A stretch of DNA of 64,000 nt from Lishizhenia tianjinensis (lineage in GTDB: Bacteria > Bacteroidota > Bacteroidia > Flavobacteriales_D > Crocinitomicaceae). The stretch spans positions 372,001-436,000 of the forward strand of contig NZ_FPAS01000001.1 in NCBI RefSeq assembly GCF_900116425.1. Direction: 5' to 3'. The notes beneath the pieces were generated by a model. The model was not told the origin of the DNA. It worked only from the letters and a program-made list of their open reading frames with translations, and searched no databases. A program made the position numbers and the translations under genes. Numbering within the stretch: position 1 is the stretch's first letter; each line of letters begins with the position of its first letter. Shown piece after piece: positions 1 to 8,500 of the stretch.

Positions 1-96
1 CATGTTTTTATTTTTCCAGTAGTATTTTTTTTAAGATTGTTTTTTATCAATATCTGTCAGTTATAAATTCCTTTAAATACACACGATAACCCTATT

Positions 97-1314
97 TCAT
101 TTATTGTTCTTGTTGGTGACATTTTCAAATATCAAGGTACGAATCGGTTTTTTGTTCAAAGAATAATGTGTTTCATTTATTTCCTTGAGGGGGGATTTGG
201 ATTTTACTACTGTGTATTTAATATACGGTGTAAAAACTCTTCCTCTGTAATGATCAATGATAAAATTCTGGTTTCTATCTAAGGTGATGATAAGTAAATT
301 TTTATCCGGTCGTCCAATTCCGGGTGTTAAGTAGCTTCTAAGCTCTATTTTGTTTGATACATATTTTTGGAAACCATTTTCTTCATGTATCCATAGTTGA
401 TAGGATTCGCCTTCTTTAACAACGAAACATCCATTAAAGAAAGGAATTGCATAAACAGAATCAATTTCTGAAGCAATTAATGTGTGGGAGGGTGGTAAAA
501 GATTCTCAGAGTTACTGGATTGGTAAACATTCCAACCCTGATCGAGCTTAAAGGCATAGGTGAATTTACTCAGCTTTTTAGTTTCCTCAATGCGCTTTGA
601 ACAAAGGTGAGCATCTCGAAGTTGAAATTCATACCCATACTTCTCAACCTTCAGCGTGTCTGAATAACATACGGTCAGTATCCCCGCTTCGAATTGATAG
701 GTAGTAAATGTGGTAAGCGTTTCGTAAGAATCATAGATAATCTGTTCGGTTCTGTTATAACCAATAACGATGTCTTCAATAACTTGTAAAAATTGGTGCG
801 AATTTAAAAGTAGATTTTTGTTCGTACTTATATCTATTATACACGACCTGCTTTCTCCTGGGGATTCTCCGGGATAGAGAATATAACCCTCCGAAGAAAA
901 GGAGTCGAGGAATGGGGCGCTGGTATAACGAATGGGGAAGTTGGAACAATTTTCGGATGGATGGAAGTCGTTGAAAATAAAATGTGAAGCACCGAGATAT
1001 ATTAAAGAGATCATTCGATTGGAATTACAATATCTCTGGTACCTGTAATAGTCTGCTGGTGACAGATCGTAATTCAAACATTTTTCTTCTAGGAAGATAA
1101 GGGAATCGGATTCATTAATATTGATATTAAACGTTTGACTCAAGGGGTAGCTACCAAGGAGTTTGTCCTTACAATAAAAATGTATAGAATCGCTGATTTT
1201 AAAGCGAAGATGATTGACTCCCAGTGAAATAGTTTTGGATTCTGGTTGTCCAAAACTGCAAAAGGGAGACAGTACTAATAGTGCTAGAATAAATGCTTTA
1301 AAGGTAGGGTTCAT
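97..1314 (-). CDS. Secreted protein of unknown function
   Basis: I do not recognise the family. The reading frame opens at 1338, but the start at 1314 is preferred because it places a typical signal peptide (MNPTFKAFILALLVLSPF, cut near CSFGQ) at the very N-terminus. The mature part of about 380 residues is rich in Tyr, Ser, Asn and aromatic residues with no catalytic motif that I can see, and no C-terminal sorting domain. It lies 46 bp downstream of the zinc-ribbon gene on the same strand and may be co-transcribed with it. It is likely an extracytoplasmic protein; nothing more can be said. Confidence 0.6.
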   Translation of the reverse strand: MNPTFKAFILALLVLSPFCSFGQPESKTISLGVNHLRFKISDSIHFYCKDKLLGSYPLSQTFNININESDSLIFLEEKCLNYDLSPADYYRYQRYCNSNRMISLIYLGASHFIFNDFHPSENCSNFPIRYTSAPFLDSFSSEGYILYPGESPGESRSCIIDISTNKNLLLNSHQFLQVIEDIVIGYNRTEQIIYDSYETLTTFTTYQFEAGILTVCYSDTLKVEKYGYEFQLRDAHLCSKRIEETKKLSKFTYAFKLDQGWNVYQSSNSENLLPPSHTLIASEIDSVYAIPFFNGCFVVKEGESYQLWIHEENGFQKYVSNKIELRSYLTPGIGRPDKNLLIITLDRNQNFIIDHYRGRVFTPYIKYTVVKSKSPLKEINETHYSLNKKPIRTLIFENVTNKNNK

Positions 1315-1360
1315 GTAGCCTAATTTTTTTTGATCCATTGGATTAGGAATTTATTTGGGG

Positions 1361-1996
1361 TTATCGTACAGGAAGGACATGGTTTTGTCCAGCTTGGAAT
1401 TCTCGTTTGAGCTTGGATAATTTCTTTACAATGATTTTACGATTTTTACCGGACTTTACCCAATGCGGTAAATTCCTTATCATGGAATATTTATGTCTTC
1501 CATTATCTTCTCGTAGCGTTGCATTTACGTATTCCATTAAATAATCCAAATGATCGATATTATACACCCAAAGTACATTTTCTTTTATACTGGTTTGTAG
1601 CCACAAATCAAAACCAAAAAAGGGGTCTGTGGGTTTGTCCTCTCTATAGCGATACCATTTAAGGTTATATTCTTGCGTTGATTTACACACCTCACAAGTG
1701 ATTTCTGACTTGATGTAGGGTTCTTTTGTAGGTTCTGTTGCGTAGGATATTCCACTCCCACAATGTCCACACACATTTTTAAGGAACCCTTGAAGATATC
1801 CTGACCAATGATTCTCATCGATTTCGTGAAAACCGCAGTAGGCACAGTTACAGGCGGATTGATGCCCCCGAGGAAAGGGGATCTTGTATTGTGGTAATTT
1901 GGTTTTAGCCAAAGCGGCTTTAAAACATTTAGGACATTTTACCCAAATTTCTTCGCTAAAGTATACTGTTGGATATGCTGGTTTGTTAAATCTCAT
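1361..1996 (-). CDS. Zinc-ribbon protein with four CxxC pairs
   Basis: The 211-residue protein carries four CxxC knuckles at about residues 21/24, 51/54, 76/79 and 101/104, which would make two zinc ribbons or one elongated metal-binding module. The remainder (about 110-211) is basic and rich in aromatic residues, ending with a Lys/Arg-rich stretch, so nucleic-acid or protein binding is possible. There is no signal peptide, so it should be cytoplasmic. It is divergent from the lipoprotein gene at 2152. The exact family is not recognised; the metal binding is inferred from Cys spacing only. Confidence 0.6.
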   Translation of the reverse strand: MRFNKPAYPTVYFSEEIWVKCPKCFKAALAKTKLPQYKIPFPRGHQSACNCAYCGFHEIDENHWSGYLQGFLKNVCGHCGSGISYATEPTKEPYIKSEITCEVCKSTQEYNLKWYRYREDKPTDPFFGFDLWLQTSIKENVLWVYNIDHLDYLMEYVNATLREDNGRHKYSMIRNLPHWVKSGKNRKIIVKKLSKLKREFQAGQNHVLPVR

Positions 1997-2151
1997 TTAT
2001 TTATGTAGGTGATGATTTTGTGTGTTTTATAAGTATGCTTCTCGAACAAAAATAAAATCCTTTGGGTGTTTCGCTCTTCCTTTGAAAGGATTTCTTAATT
2101 TTAAATATATTTTAACCACTTTTTACGTTTTAGACGTATATCAAATCAATT

Positions 2152-2865
2152 ATGAAAGGAATATTAGCATTATTTATTGTGGCATTAACATCTTCGCTTA
2201 TACTTGGATGTAAAAAAGATACTGTAGATACGAAGGATGAAAACGATAATTTATTTGTTGCGAACGTTCATGTGTATGACTCCTTAACGGGAGATGCTGT
2301 AAAAGCCAAGGTAGATTTCATCTGGGTTGCACCAGGTGGAGGAGGATGGTTAAGTCATGAAGTTCTTCATACAGTAGAAACAAATGCTCAGGGTATAGCT
2401 CAACTAGAAAGCGTAGTTCCCGACCAATACATAGGATTAGGAGGTGATTTTGTATTGAGAATACAGCGTTCTGGTTATTTTAACGTTTATGGACAACCTA
2501 ATGATGATAGATTTGGTAAGGTATTACCGGTTTCCATTGATAGTGAAGTAAATATTGATTTAGCCTTGAATCCTTTTTATTCTATCATTCTCTCTGCAGA
2601 AAATGTAAATTGTAGTGCGGCTACAGATAGTGTTTGGATAGAAGCAGTAGGAACAACATATGAGTATGAAGCTTACGGTTGTGCCGATACCACTTATCCA
2701 GGGATTTTCCATGCAGGAGATATGGAGAATATCACATGTGTTTATGATACGAATTATGCCGTTTTTCAAATAACTACGAAAAAATCAGGCGTAGTAAATA
2801 CCTATACTGAATCGCACGGTCTTACTTTAGGAAATACTCCAGATCAGATCCATATATCGTATTAA
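2152..2865 (+). CDS. Lipoprotein with a carboxypeptidase-regulatory-like fold
   Basis: The N-terminus is a lipoprotein signal with a lipobox ending LILGC (Cys20), followed by the charged linker KKDTVDTKDEND. The following region (residues ~35-135) reads like the beta-sandwich found in carboxypeptidase-regulatory-like domains: 'VANVHVYDSLTGDAVKAKV' and a 'TNAQGIAQLESV' turn. The C-terminal half has several Cys residues (near residues 155, 178 and 197) that may form disulfides. It should be anchored in a membrane leaflet facing the periplasm or surface. Its function is unknown. It is convergent with the gene at 2876. Confidence 0.6.
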   Translation: MKGILALFIVALTSSLILGCKKDTVDTKDENDNLFVANVHVYDSLTGDAVKAKVDFIWVAPGGGGWLSHEVLHTVETNAQGIAQLESVVPDQYIGLGGDFVLRIQRSGYFNVYGQPNDDRFGKVLPVSIDSEVNIDLALNPFYSIILSAENVNCSAATDSVWIEAVGTTYEYEAYGCADTTYPGIFHAGDMENITCVYDTNYAVFQITTKKSGVVNTYTESHGLTLGNTPDQIHISY

Positions 2866-2875
2866 AATAAGCTCG

Positions 2876-3586
2876 TTAGAGCTTTCTGACTTTTAGATGA
2901 TTCAATACAGCTTTCTTAAATTCTTCAAAATTCTCATAATTATTGGGTGAGTCCTTTACTTGGTCATACAAGAAGGATTCATCCTTTTGAGGATAAATAA
3001 TGATGGTTTCCCCAAAACGTAAATCAAAGAGTTTCATGTTTACAAGTAAGGTAGAATATCCATCTGTACTAGCGGTAAATACCCAATCTAAACTATTCTT
3101 TTCTACCTCGAAGGTACCTTGTGCAGTTAAATAAGGATAGTTTCTAGATTCTACCAAGGTGTTTTCCTGAGTATTTTTGTCATTGGTTAAGACAATTAAG
3201 CTTAGTTTATATATAATTTTCTCACTCTCCGGATTTTCGTGTTCTCCTAGGCTTACACCCTTGAAAATAAGGGTGTCCAATTCAATCATAAATGGAGTAG
3301 AGGCAACTGCATAGTCATATTCTGCTACGGGAAAAGGAGATTTATTTAACGGAAAGCTTTGAAAGATTTCTTTGAATTTTTGATAATTCTCCAAGTCTTG
3401 ATGATAGAGCTCCATGTCCCATTGTGCACTATCTAAGTTTTGAGAAGCTCTGTGCTTTAAGGAGTCAAAATTCCAATTTTCCTGTTGAGTAGTTTGCTCC
3501 AAAGCATCTTTCTTTTTTGTTTCACGACAAGGGGGAAGGAGTACTCCTAGAAGTAGTAACATAAGTATGTTTTTTGTCCTTTGCAT
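2876..3586 (-). CDS. Putative lipoprotein, unknown function
   Basis: The 236-residue protein begins with a hydrophobic leader that ends LLPPC (Cys20). The Pro before Cys is atypical for a lipobox, so lipidation is less certain than secretion. The mature part is acidic at its start and then beta-rich with no motif I recognise. It is 10 bp from the end of the convergent lipoprotein gene and 64 bp downstream of the membrane-protein gene at 3651, with which it may be transcribed. Confidence 0.55.
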   Translation of the reverse strand: MQRTKNILMLLLLGVLLPPCRETKKKDALEQTTQQENWNFDSLKHRASQNLDSAQWDMELYHQDLENYQKFKEIFQSFPLNKSPFPVAEYDYAVASTPFMIELDTLIFKGVSLGEHENPESEKIIYKLSLIVLTNDKNTQENTLVESRNYPYLTAQGTFEVEKNSLDWVFTASTDGYSTLLVNMKLFDLRFGETIIIYPQKDESFLYDQVKDSPNNYENFEEFKKAVLNHLKVRKL

Positions 3587-3650
3587 AGCTTGCGAATTAA
3601 TGAGAAGGCGGGCATCCCTCCTTTGCCTTTAAATTAGTTTTATTCCTCTT

Positions 3651-4253
3651 CTAAAGTTCTTTAGACGCTTGAAGTTGTTCTCTTTTCTCGATAAAAACCC
3701 TAACAATAATATAGAGTAGTGCAAGTATCATGAGTAGAATTCCTATACGATGAAGATAGGCCTCATCAATTCCAGGTTTATATCGGGCGTAAAATGATAT
3801 TGCAATGAAATAGGTGACATTGAAAAAATGAAGCAGTAATAAATAGTATAAGGTTTTAGTTAATCGTTTGAATTTAAAAACAAGAAAGGGCAGTAGAAGT
3901 AGGGAAATGAAGGTTAAGAATCCATGGAGGTTTTCGTAAACATTTAATTCCATTTCTTGCCTTTCGAAATTTTTATATACAAAGAAAAAATGGATCAAAT
4001 GATTGACAGCAAAAAGGGTAATGAAAAGCTTAAACAATTTTAATTTAAACTTCTCTCTGTATATAGTTTGCAGTCCATAATGTCCCATTAACAACAAGAG
4101 GATTAGATTAATTGCTGCTGCCGTTCTTCCTGAATTTCTGGCGCATTCTGCATAAACGCTTTCTGCCGTTTCGGTGGATAGTGCCGTGAAATATATGCCA
4201 AGGTTCAAAAGAATGATTAGGGATATAAAAAGAGGTGGTTTAAGGTTCGTCAT
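3651..4253 (-). CDS. Six-helix integral membrane protein, unknown function
   Basis: The 200-residue protein shows about six hydrophobic segments (roughly residues 8-27, 44-62, 73-93, 110-128, 134-155, 167-186) with short loops. The single conserved-looking feature is a Cys/Arg-containing loop after helix 1 (SVYAECARNSGRTAA), which resembles the substrate-side loop of small DUF4149/COPII-like membrane families, but I cannot assign it. It is inner-membrane by inference and stands upstream of the lipoprotein gene at 2876. Confidence 0.55.
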   Translation of the reverse strand: MTNLKPPLFISLIILLNLGIYFTALSTETAESVYAECARNSGRTAAAINLILLLLMGHYGLQTIYREKFKLKLFKLFITLFAVNHLIHFFFVYKNFERQEMELNVYENLHGFLTFISLLLLPFLVFKFKRLTKTLYYLLLLHFFNVTYFIAISFYARYKPGIDEAYLHRIGILLMILALLYIIVRVFIEKREQLQASKEL

Positions 4254-4523
4254 TAGTGTGGGTTTTGAAATGATAACGAAAGGATAGAAATAATATTTTA
4301 GTTTGAGTTTGTGAGATTTACATGTTGCTTTGTGAATGAAGGGTTGAGTTTTGCAATTAGACTTTGTTGGGCTTGGTTTTAAACCATTTCACTTCTCTCA
4401 TCCACTCCTAAATAAACCATTTACGGACACATTTTATGTTCGTATACTTGTTCAGTTTGTGGCTATGAAAGGATGCTATATACGTCCATAATCCCTCGTT
4501 TAATTGTTTCTAACAGAATTTTA
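4254..4523. other. Non-coding gap upstream of 3651 and downstream of 4524
   Basis: This 270 bp stretch holds no convincing ORF. It should contain the promoter for the membrane-protein gene that starts at 4253. I see no strong hairpin terminator for the serine hydrolase gene, whose stop is at 4524. A lone GTTGGGC heptamer occurs near 4367 but has no palindromic partner. Confidence 0.4.
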
Positions 4524-6173
4524 CTATTCGATTGTTTTATTAAAAAGTATGTCTTTTACTGTACCCTCAGCAGCAACCTTAAAGGAAACCACAGTTCCTT
4601 GATTATCTCGAATAAAGAAATATTTAGTTCTTCGGTTGGATCCAAACGTATCCTTTACCCCTTCTGTAATTACAATATTTTCATTGTTGGGATAGCTAAG
4701 GATTAAATTATCATTTTCTAATCGAATAGAATAAGTTACATGAAGTTCTTCAGAGTAGTAATTACCAACATAATCCTCTAAATTTTGATTAGGGTTTAAT
4801 GCTAGGTCAACCTTTTCAAAATAAAAGATGGCGCCCCCAAAATCAACGTTTAAGTCAGACGCATCTGCTAGACCCTTTTTAAATGAATATTTGATGGAGG
4901 AATTGTTTGTTCTGCAAAAGGTGTTTTTACTATGAGAAACTAGGGGAGTTGGAGTATTACCCAGACTGCTCATTGCTTTTAAGGAGTCATTTTCCATAAA
5001 AATAGTCATTCTTAAATCGCTGTTCATTTCTTGATATACACCCACAAACTTCTTTAGCTCTATTGCGGAATGAGTGTAGTGGTTAACTGTGCTATCATTC
5101 GTACTGGTATCGGTAAAAAACAAATCTAGTATTTGGTATGAAATGTTCGTAGCGTTTATTTCTTCTGAATTTGTAAAAATTATAACTGCCAGATTTTTCT
5201 CTGGTATACAAATGAATTGAGAGCGCATACCTACATCTCGACCACTGTGGTTGAGTGTTTTAAAGTTCCTGTAATTATCAATGAACATACCTCGTGCGTG
5301 CTTCATGGGTGTTCCATTGTTTAAGGTGTCTAATTTTGTTATAAAATCACCTAAGTAGGACAACCTATTTGTTTCATCTAGGAAAATACGGGACCATTGA
5401 GCTAAATCTTGAACTGTACTTTCCATACCACCAGCACCTACGCAAAGGGTTAATGATTTGTGTTGTTGGTAGGCATCATCGACTTTATAATAGGGATATG
5501 CCTTGTTTTTTATCTCCTCGTCAAGCTTACTTCTATAAAATGAATTTTTCATTTCCATAGGTTCGAATAATTCTTGTTTCGCAAATGCATGAATTTTCAT
5601 TTCGGAAACCCTTTCTACAATTAATGCAAGAAGCACATAGTTCGTGTTGGAGTACAACATCTTTTCACCGGGCAAATTATTGACACCTTTTTGGTAAAAC
5701 ATGAGTTCTTGTATCATCTGATTTGTATAGCCTTGATGTTGATAGTCAAACCCTTTTAAATCAAGTAATACATTGTGGTTTCGAATTCCACTTGTATGAT
5801 TGAGTAGGTGTTTAATTCGTATGGTGTCTGCATAAATTGCAAGTTCAGGAATGTACTTTCGCACATCATCATCCAAGGATAATTTACCTTGGTTTTCTAG
5901 TATTCCAATACAGGCTGATGTAAATTGTTTCGTGACAGAAGCTAAATCAAAAATGGTAGTATCATTAAATGGTATGGCATCCGCAAGCTGCATATATCCA
6001 ATACTGTTGTGGTAAATCAGTTTGTTGTTTTTTACTACTCCTATGGTGAGTCCAGGTTGAGAAGCTGAACTAACATGTGAACGTAAAATTTTGTTGATCG
6101 ACTCCGTTGGATACTGTTGAGAATAGTTAATGAAATGGATGAGAAGAGAAAATAATAGGAGATAGCGTTTCAT
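4524..6173 (-). CDS. Serine hydrolase of the beta-lactamase (class C / PBP4-like) family
   Basis: A signal peptide starts at the ATG at 6173 (MKRYLLLFSLLIHF), so the five extra residues from 6188 are probably not used. The catalytic domain (about residues 25-365) shows the SxxK motif as SVTK (Ser79, Lys82), the YxN motif as YSN (Tyr174), and an HSG motif replacing KTG in 'LNHSGRDVG'. These are the hallmarks of the AmpC/EstB/D-Ala-D-Ala peptidase fold. The C-terminal 180 residues form one or two beta-rich domains like the lipocalin-like tails in many Bacteroidota members. The substrate is unknown; antibiotic resistance should not be assumed. It acts in the periplasm or outside the cell. Confidence 0.88.
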   Translation of the reverse strand: MKRYLLLFSLLIHFINYSQQYPTESINKILRSHVSSASQPGLTIGVVKNNKLIYHNSIGYMQLADAIPFNDTTIFDLASVTKQFTSACIGILENQGKLSLDDDVRKYIPELAIYADTIRIKHLLNHTSGIRNHNVLLDLKGFDYQHQGYTNQMIQELMFYQKGVNNLPGEKMLYSNTNYVLLALIVERVSEMKIHAFAKQELFEPMEMKNSFYRSKLDEEIKNKAYPYYKVDDAYQQHKSLTLCVGAGGMESTVQDLAQWSRIFLDETNRLSYLGDFITKLDTLNNGTPMKHARGMFIDNYRNFKTLNHSGRDVGMRSQFICIPEKNLAVIIFTNSEEINATNISYQILDLFFTDTSTNDSTVNHYTHSAIELKKFVGVYQEMNSDLRMTIFMENDSLKAMSSLGNTPTPLVSHSKNTFCRTNNSSIKYSFKKGLADASDLNVDFGGAIFYFEKVDLALNPNQNLEDYVGNYYSEELHVTYSIRLENDNLILSYPNNENIVITEGVKDTFGSNRRTKYFFIRDNQGTVVSFKVAAEGTVKDILFNKTIE

Positions 6174-6284
6174 CTTTATTTGGTTCAATGCAGTAATACC
6201 GATAAGTAACAGATTAATTAAGGCTTTCGGTTTGATGAAATTGGGTGTTCGTATGGTTTAGGTATTGTTTGGATCGGGTTTATT

Positions 6285-6565
6285 CTATTTCAAAGAGTCG
6301 ATAAAATTGCCTACCGTAGATTTAATAGCTACACAAATTTATCAAATCCAAAATATGTTGCCCAAAGCGATCTGGATTTGGTTTCTTTCCTAGTCCAACA
6401 ACTAATATATGTTGTGTTTCCGAGCCTTTTTATATGAAATGAAGCACCTTCATTGTGTTTATCATATTCAGAAGAATCTTTGAGTGATTTCAATGTTTTG
6501 GTAAATAATAAATCAATTAGCTTGTCCAAACTAATATCGCTATATGATCTCTTCTTTTGCTGGTC
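6285..6565 (-). pseudogene. Remnant of a DUF2971-like gene, truncated and frameshifted
   Basis: The open frame from 6565 to 6329 has no ATG and encodes a pattern typical of DUF2971 proteins: 'FHIKRLGNTTYISCWT' followed by 'SRSLWATYFGFDKFV'. It stops at 6329. In another frame directly behind it, 6332-6285 reads VAIKSTVGNFIDSLK and a stop, which is the expected continuation of the family (a 'VAIxST' strand). The two pieces join through a frameshift near 6330. The usual N-terminal third and C-terminal half (family length about 250-300 aa) are missing. I infer a decayed gene at the distal end of the cassette-like array. Confidence 0.55.
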
Positions 6566-6600
6566 TTAGAGGATTAATGTTCATATTGGGAATAATTAAG

Positions 6601-6733
6601 TACAATGGTTATTATAAGAATAGTTGCGAGTTTACGTGCGAGGATTTTCCGTAGGAAAATCAGACGTAGTAAACTTGCAACGACCATTGGTTAAGCCCAA
6701 AAGTGAGCAATTATTTTTATACATTGTTAGCCA
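6601..6733 (-). repeat. attC-like palindrome after the 6744 gene
   Basis: On the minus strand GGCTAAC lies 11 bp after the stop of the 6744 gene (6726-6732). Outer arms 6601-6627 and 6707-6733 are imperfectly complementary (caatg...aattgc against gcaactatt...ccattg). Inside there is a second stem, gttgcgagtttac (6623) with gtaaacttgcaac, and a terminal hairpin GATTTTCC/GGAAAATC (6643-6661). The plus-strand left end CAATGGTT matches those at 7151, 9161 and 10012. Confidence 0.5.
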
Positions 6734-6743
6734 CTGGTTTTTA

Positions 6744-7121
6744 TTATTCAATATAATCATTCACGTCATCTTCAGGAATCCATTCTTTCATTTCAGGTAA
6801 AACTCTTTTTTGCATAAAGTCAAAAAAATCCGAATGTTCAGATTCGATTATGTCCCAACCTTTCACATTCGTCCCGAATGAAGGATGAAAGACAATTAAA
6901 TTTTCCGTTACTTTTTCGTTTACAATTTCAAATCCTACATAAGTGTCCATATCTTGTCTTCTTCCAAAAGTCAGAACTTCACGGTTCTGTTCACATTCAA
7001 TTTTAAACCGTTCGTTAATCGATGTGTTCGGATTAATTTCGGATTCAAAACGCCACGGAATGAATTGAGTTAAATTTAGTTTAGCAAACCAATTATATGA
7101 GTTTGGTATTTCGTAATTCAT
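6744..7121 (-). CDS. SMI1/KNR4-like small protein (possible immunity type)
   Basis: The frame opens with a TTG at 7142, but the ATG at 7121 gives a sensible start (MNYEIPNSYNWFAKL), 27 bp from the array palindrome. The 125-residue protein has the pattern of a small SMI1/KNR4-like family: an early 'IPWRF', a central 'LTFGRRQDMDTYVGFEI' (compare FARRQDNDD in relatives), a 'VFHPSFG..GWD' strand and a C-terminal 'FFDFM' helix. SMI1/KNR4 folds are frequent in immunity proteins of polymorphic toxin systems. There is no toxin gene nearby. The family assignment is from pattern memory and is moderate. Confidence 0.5.
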   Translation of the reverse strand: MNYEIPNSYNWFAKLNLTQFIPWRFESEINPNTSINERFKIECEQNREVLTFGRRQDMDTYVGFEIVNEKVTENLIVFHPSFGTNVKGWDIIESEHSDFFDFMQKRVLPEMKEWIPEDDVNDYIE

Positions 7122-7148
7122 TTTTTTGATTCTGTTTTTCAATTTGTG

Positions 7149-7278
7149 ACTAACGGTTGCGCTCTGAACAGTTGGGGATATTATGCCCTAACTTTTCGGT
7201 TTGGCATCGACCCTTGTTTTATGTTTATACTTCCGTTTTATTACTTTCGGCCCAATTGCTTATAGTCGTTATTGGCAG
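7149..7278 (-). repeat. attC-like palindrome between 6744 and 7287 genes
   Basis: The arms are 7149-7176 (plus strand actaacggttgcgctctg, then aacagttggg) and 7250-7278 (gcccaattgcttatagtcg, then ttattggcag). They pair imperfectly through TAACG/CGTTA and CAGTTGGG/CCCAATTG. The minus-strand heptamer CAATAAC lies 12 bp after the stop at 7287. Confidence 0.5.
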
Positions 7279-7286
7279 TTGTATTT

Positions 7287-8015
7287 TTAATTTCCAGTTA
7301 ATCCTAATTCGTTTTTAAAGTCTTTTCTTTCAGTCAATTTTGTTGGGTTAACGCTCCAATTCTCAGCTATTTTCATTACAAGTTCCTCGTCCGCATAATC
7401 TAAATCTTCACGTTCCCAATATTCATCAGATTCTGCTTCTTTGGAAAGTGAGTTGAATAAGTTTAATCCATTTTCTGATTCGGTTATATCTCCGTAAACT
7501 TTAATGTTTTCGCCACTTTCTCCAATGTAAGAATAAATTCTCTTTGTTTCTCCATCTACAGATTTCATCCAATGATGATATTCAACTACTCGGTGAGTTC
7601 CAAAAGATTGAGCTTCTCCAAATTCAGAACTCAATTTATTTAAAGTTTTTTCAAGTTGATTGATGCTTTCAAGGTTTCCGTTGTTTACTAATTTCATTCC
7701 GACTGCCAAAGTCCATTGTCCAACTTGTGGTGTAATAAAAACACCATTATTATAGGCTGTTTCAATTCCACTTTTCCAGTTTGACGGTTGAATATTTTTA
7801 AGTTTTAAGATTTCGGAAATTCTTTGCTTATTGTTAGTTTTAACAGCAATCCAAACAGTTTTGTAGCCAAAGTCAATTGGACTATCTTTTTCAGTTTCAA
7901 TTTTTATTGTTTCTGGTTTAAATTCTGATGTTACGCCATTCTTTTTTGCGTACCAAACCAAAATCATAATTAAAGCTATTATTCCTGTTATTATTAATAT
8001 TTTCATTCGGTTCAT
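7287..8015 (-). CDS. Membrane-anchored protein of an uncharacterised widespread family
   Basis: Residues 5-23 form one N-terminal transmembrane helix (ILIITGIIALIMILVWYA), and the remaining ~215 residues should lie outside the cytoplasm. The core has 'FITPQVGQWTLAVGMKL' and 'FGTHRVVEYHHWMKSVDG' followed by 'RIYSYIGESGE'. I recall the same 'FGTHR...W...G...R.Y....GE' pattern in unnamed proteins of Actinobacteria and Bacteroidota, so it is a real family without known function. It sits in the cassette-like array with palindromes on both sides. Confidence 0.6.
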   Translation of the reverse strand: MNRMKILIITGIIALIMILVWYAKKNGVTSEFKPETIKIETEKDSPIDFGYKTVWIAVKTNNKQRISEILKLKNIQPSNWKSGIETAYNNGVFITPQVGQWTLAVGMKLVNNGNLESINQLEKTLNKLSSEFGEAQSFGTHRVVEYHHWMKSVDGETKRIYSYIGESGENIKVYGDITESENGLNLFNSLSKEAESDEYWEREDLDYADEELVMKIAENWSVNPTKLTERKDFKNELGLTGN

Positions 8016-8033
8016 TTTATTTTACCGCCCACC

Positions 8034-8066
8034 TTTTAACTATACTGCGTTTCAATGCAGTTTAGG
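8034..8066 (-). repeat. Short attC-like hairpin overlapping the stop of the 8062 gene
   Basis: The spacer is only 46 bp. ACTGC (8044-8048) pairs with GCAGT around an 8-base loop, flanked by AAC (8038-8040) and GTTTAGG (8060-8066). On the minus strand the heptamer CCTAAAC overlaps the TAA stop codon. It is the smallest and least certain of the series. Confidence 0.3.
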
Positions 8067-8412
8067 TTTTGTTCGCGGCTGTTATTTTTATTTCAACCAG
8101 ATTAAAACTTTCGTCTATAGCAACTGACTTACTAATCCTAATATTTTTAATTCGTTCCAAGTAATTCGTCAATAATTTCTTAGTTCCTCGATGTCTTAAA
8201 ATACTTATTTTCTTTAAAGCCGTGACTTTTTCAAAAACAACGTTTGCGTCCAAATCAACACCCGTGTAACAGATCAAACCGTAATCGTATTCTCTCCCGG
8301 AATCAATTCCAATTAATCGACTTGTTTTAGTAAAGATGTCAGGTATAAGGAATTCATTCTTATCTCTTTGTCCTTTTGCTGATTTGTCACTGTGAACGAA
8401 TTTCTTTGTCAT
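8062..8412 (-). CDS. Small protein of unknown function (array cargo)
   Basis: The 116-residue basic protein has no signal peptide or membrane helix. It starts with a Lys-rich segment (MTKKFVHSDKSAKGQRDKN) and is then predicted mixed alpha/beta. I do not recognise the family. It is a single-gene unit with an attC-like site on each side, which is the main support that it is a real gene despite its small size. Confidence 0.45.
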   Translation of the reverse strand: MTKKFVHSDKSAKGQRDKNEFLIPDIFTKTSRLIGIDSGREYDYGLICYTGVDLDANVVFEKVTALKKISILRHRGTKKLLTNYLERIKNIRISKSVAIDESFNLVEIKITAANKT

Positions 8413-8423
8413 GTTATTATTCC

Positions 8424-8490
8424 TTTCAACGTTTAGTATATGAACCGCAGCATACCGTAGGTTGTTATGATTTATATACAGTGTTAGGGG
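8424..8490 (-). repeat. attC-like palindrome between 8062 and 8501 genes
   Basis: On the minus strand CCCTAAC lies 11 bp after the stop at 8501 (plus GTTAGGG at 8483-8489). The opposite end is TTTCAAC (8424-8430). The arms aac-gttt-agtatatg and tttatataca-gtgtt pair with the typical asymmetric bulge between the terminal AAC/GTT and the inner stem. Total length is about 67 bp, close to the shortest known attC sites. Confidence 0.55.
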
Positions 8491-8500
8491 CTTTTATTAT

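Noticed and set aside
4254-6300. Extension of the cassette-like array into the serine hydrolase gene
   Set aside because: No AAC-type heptamer within 25 bp of the remnant's stop at 6285 and no palindrome between 6174 and 6284.
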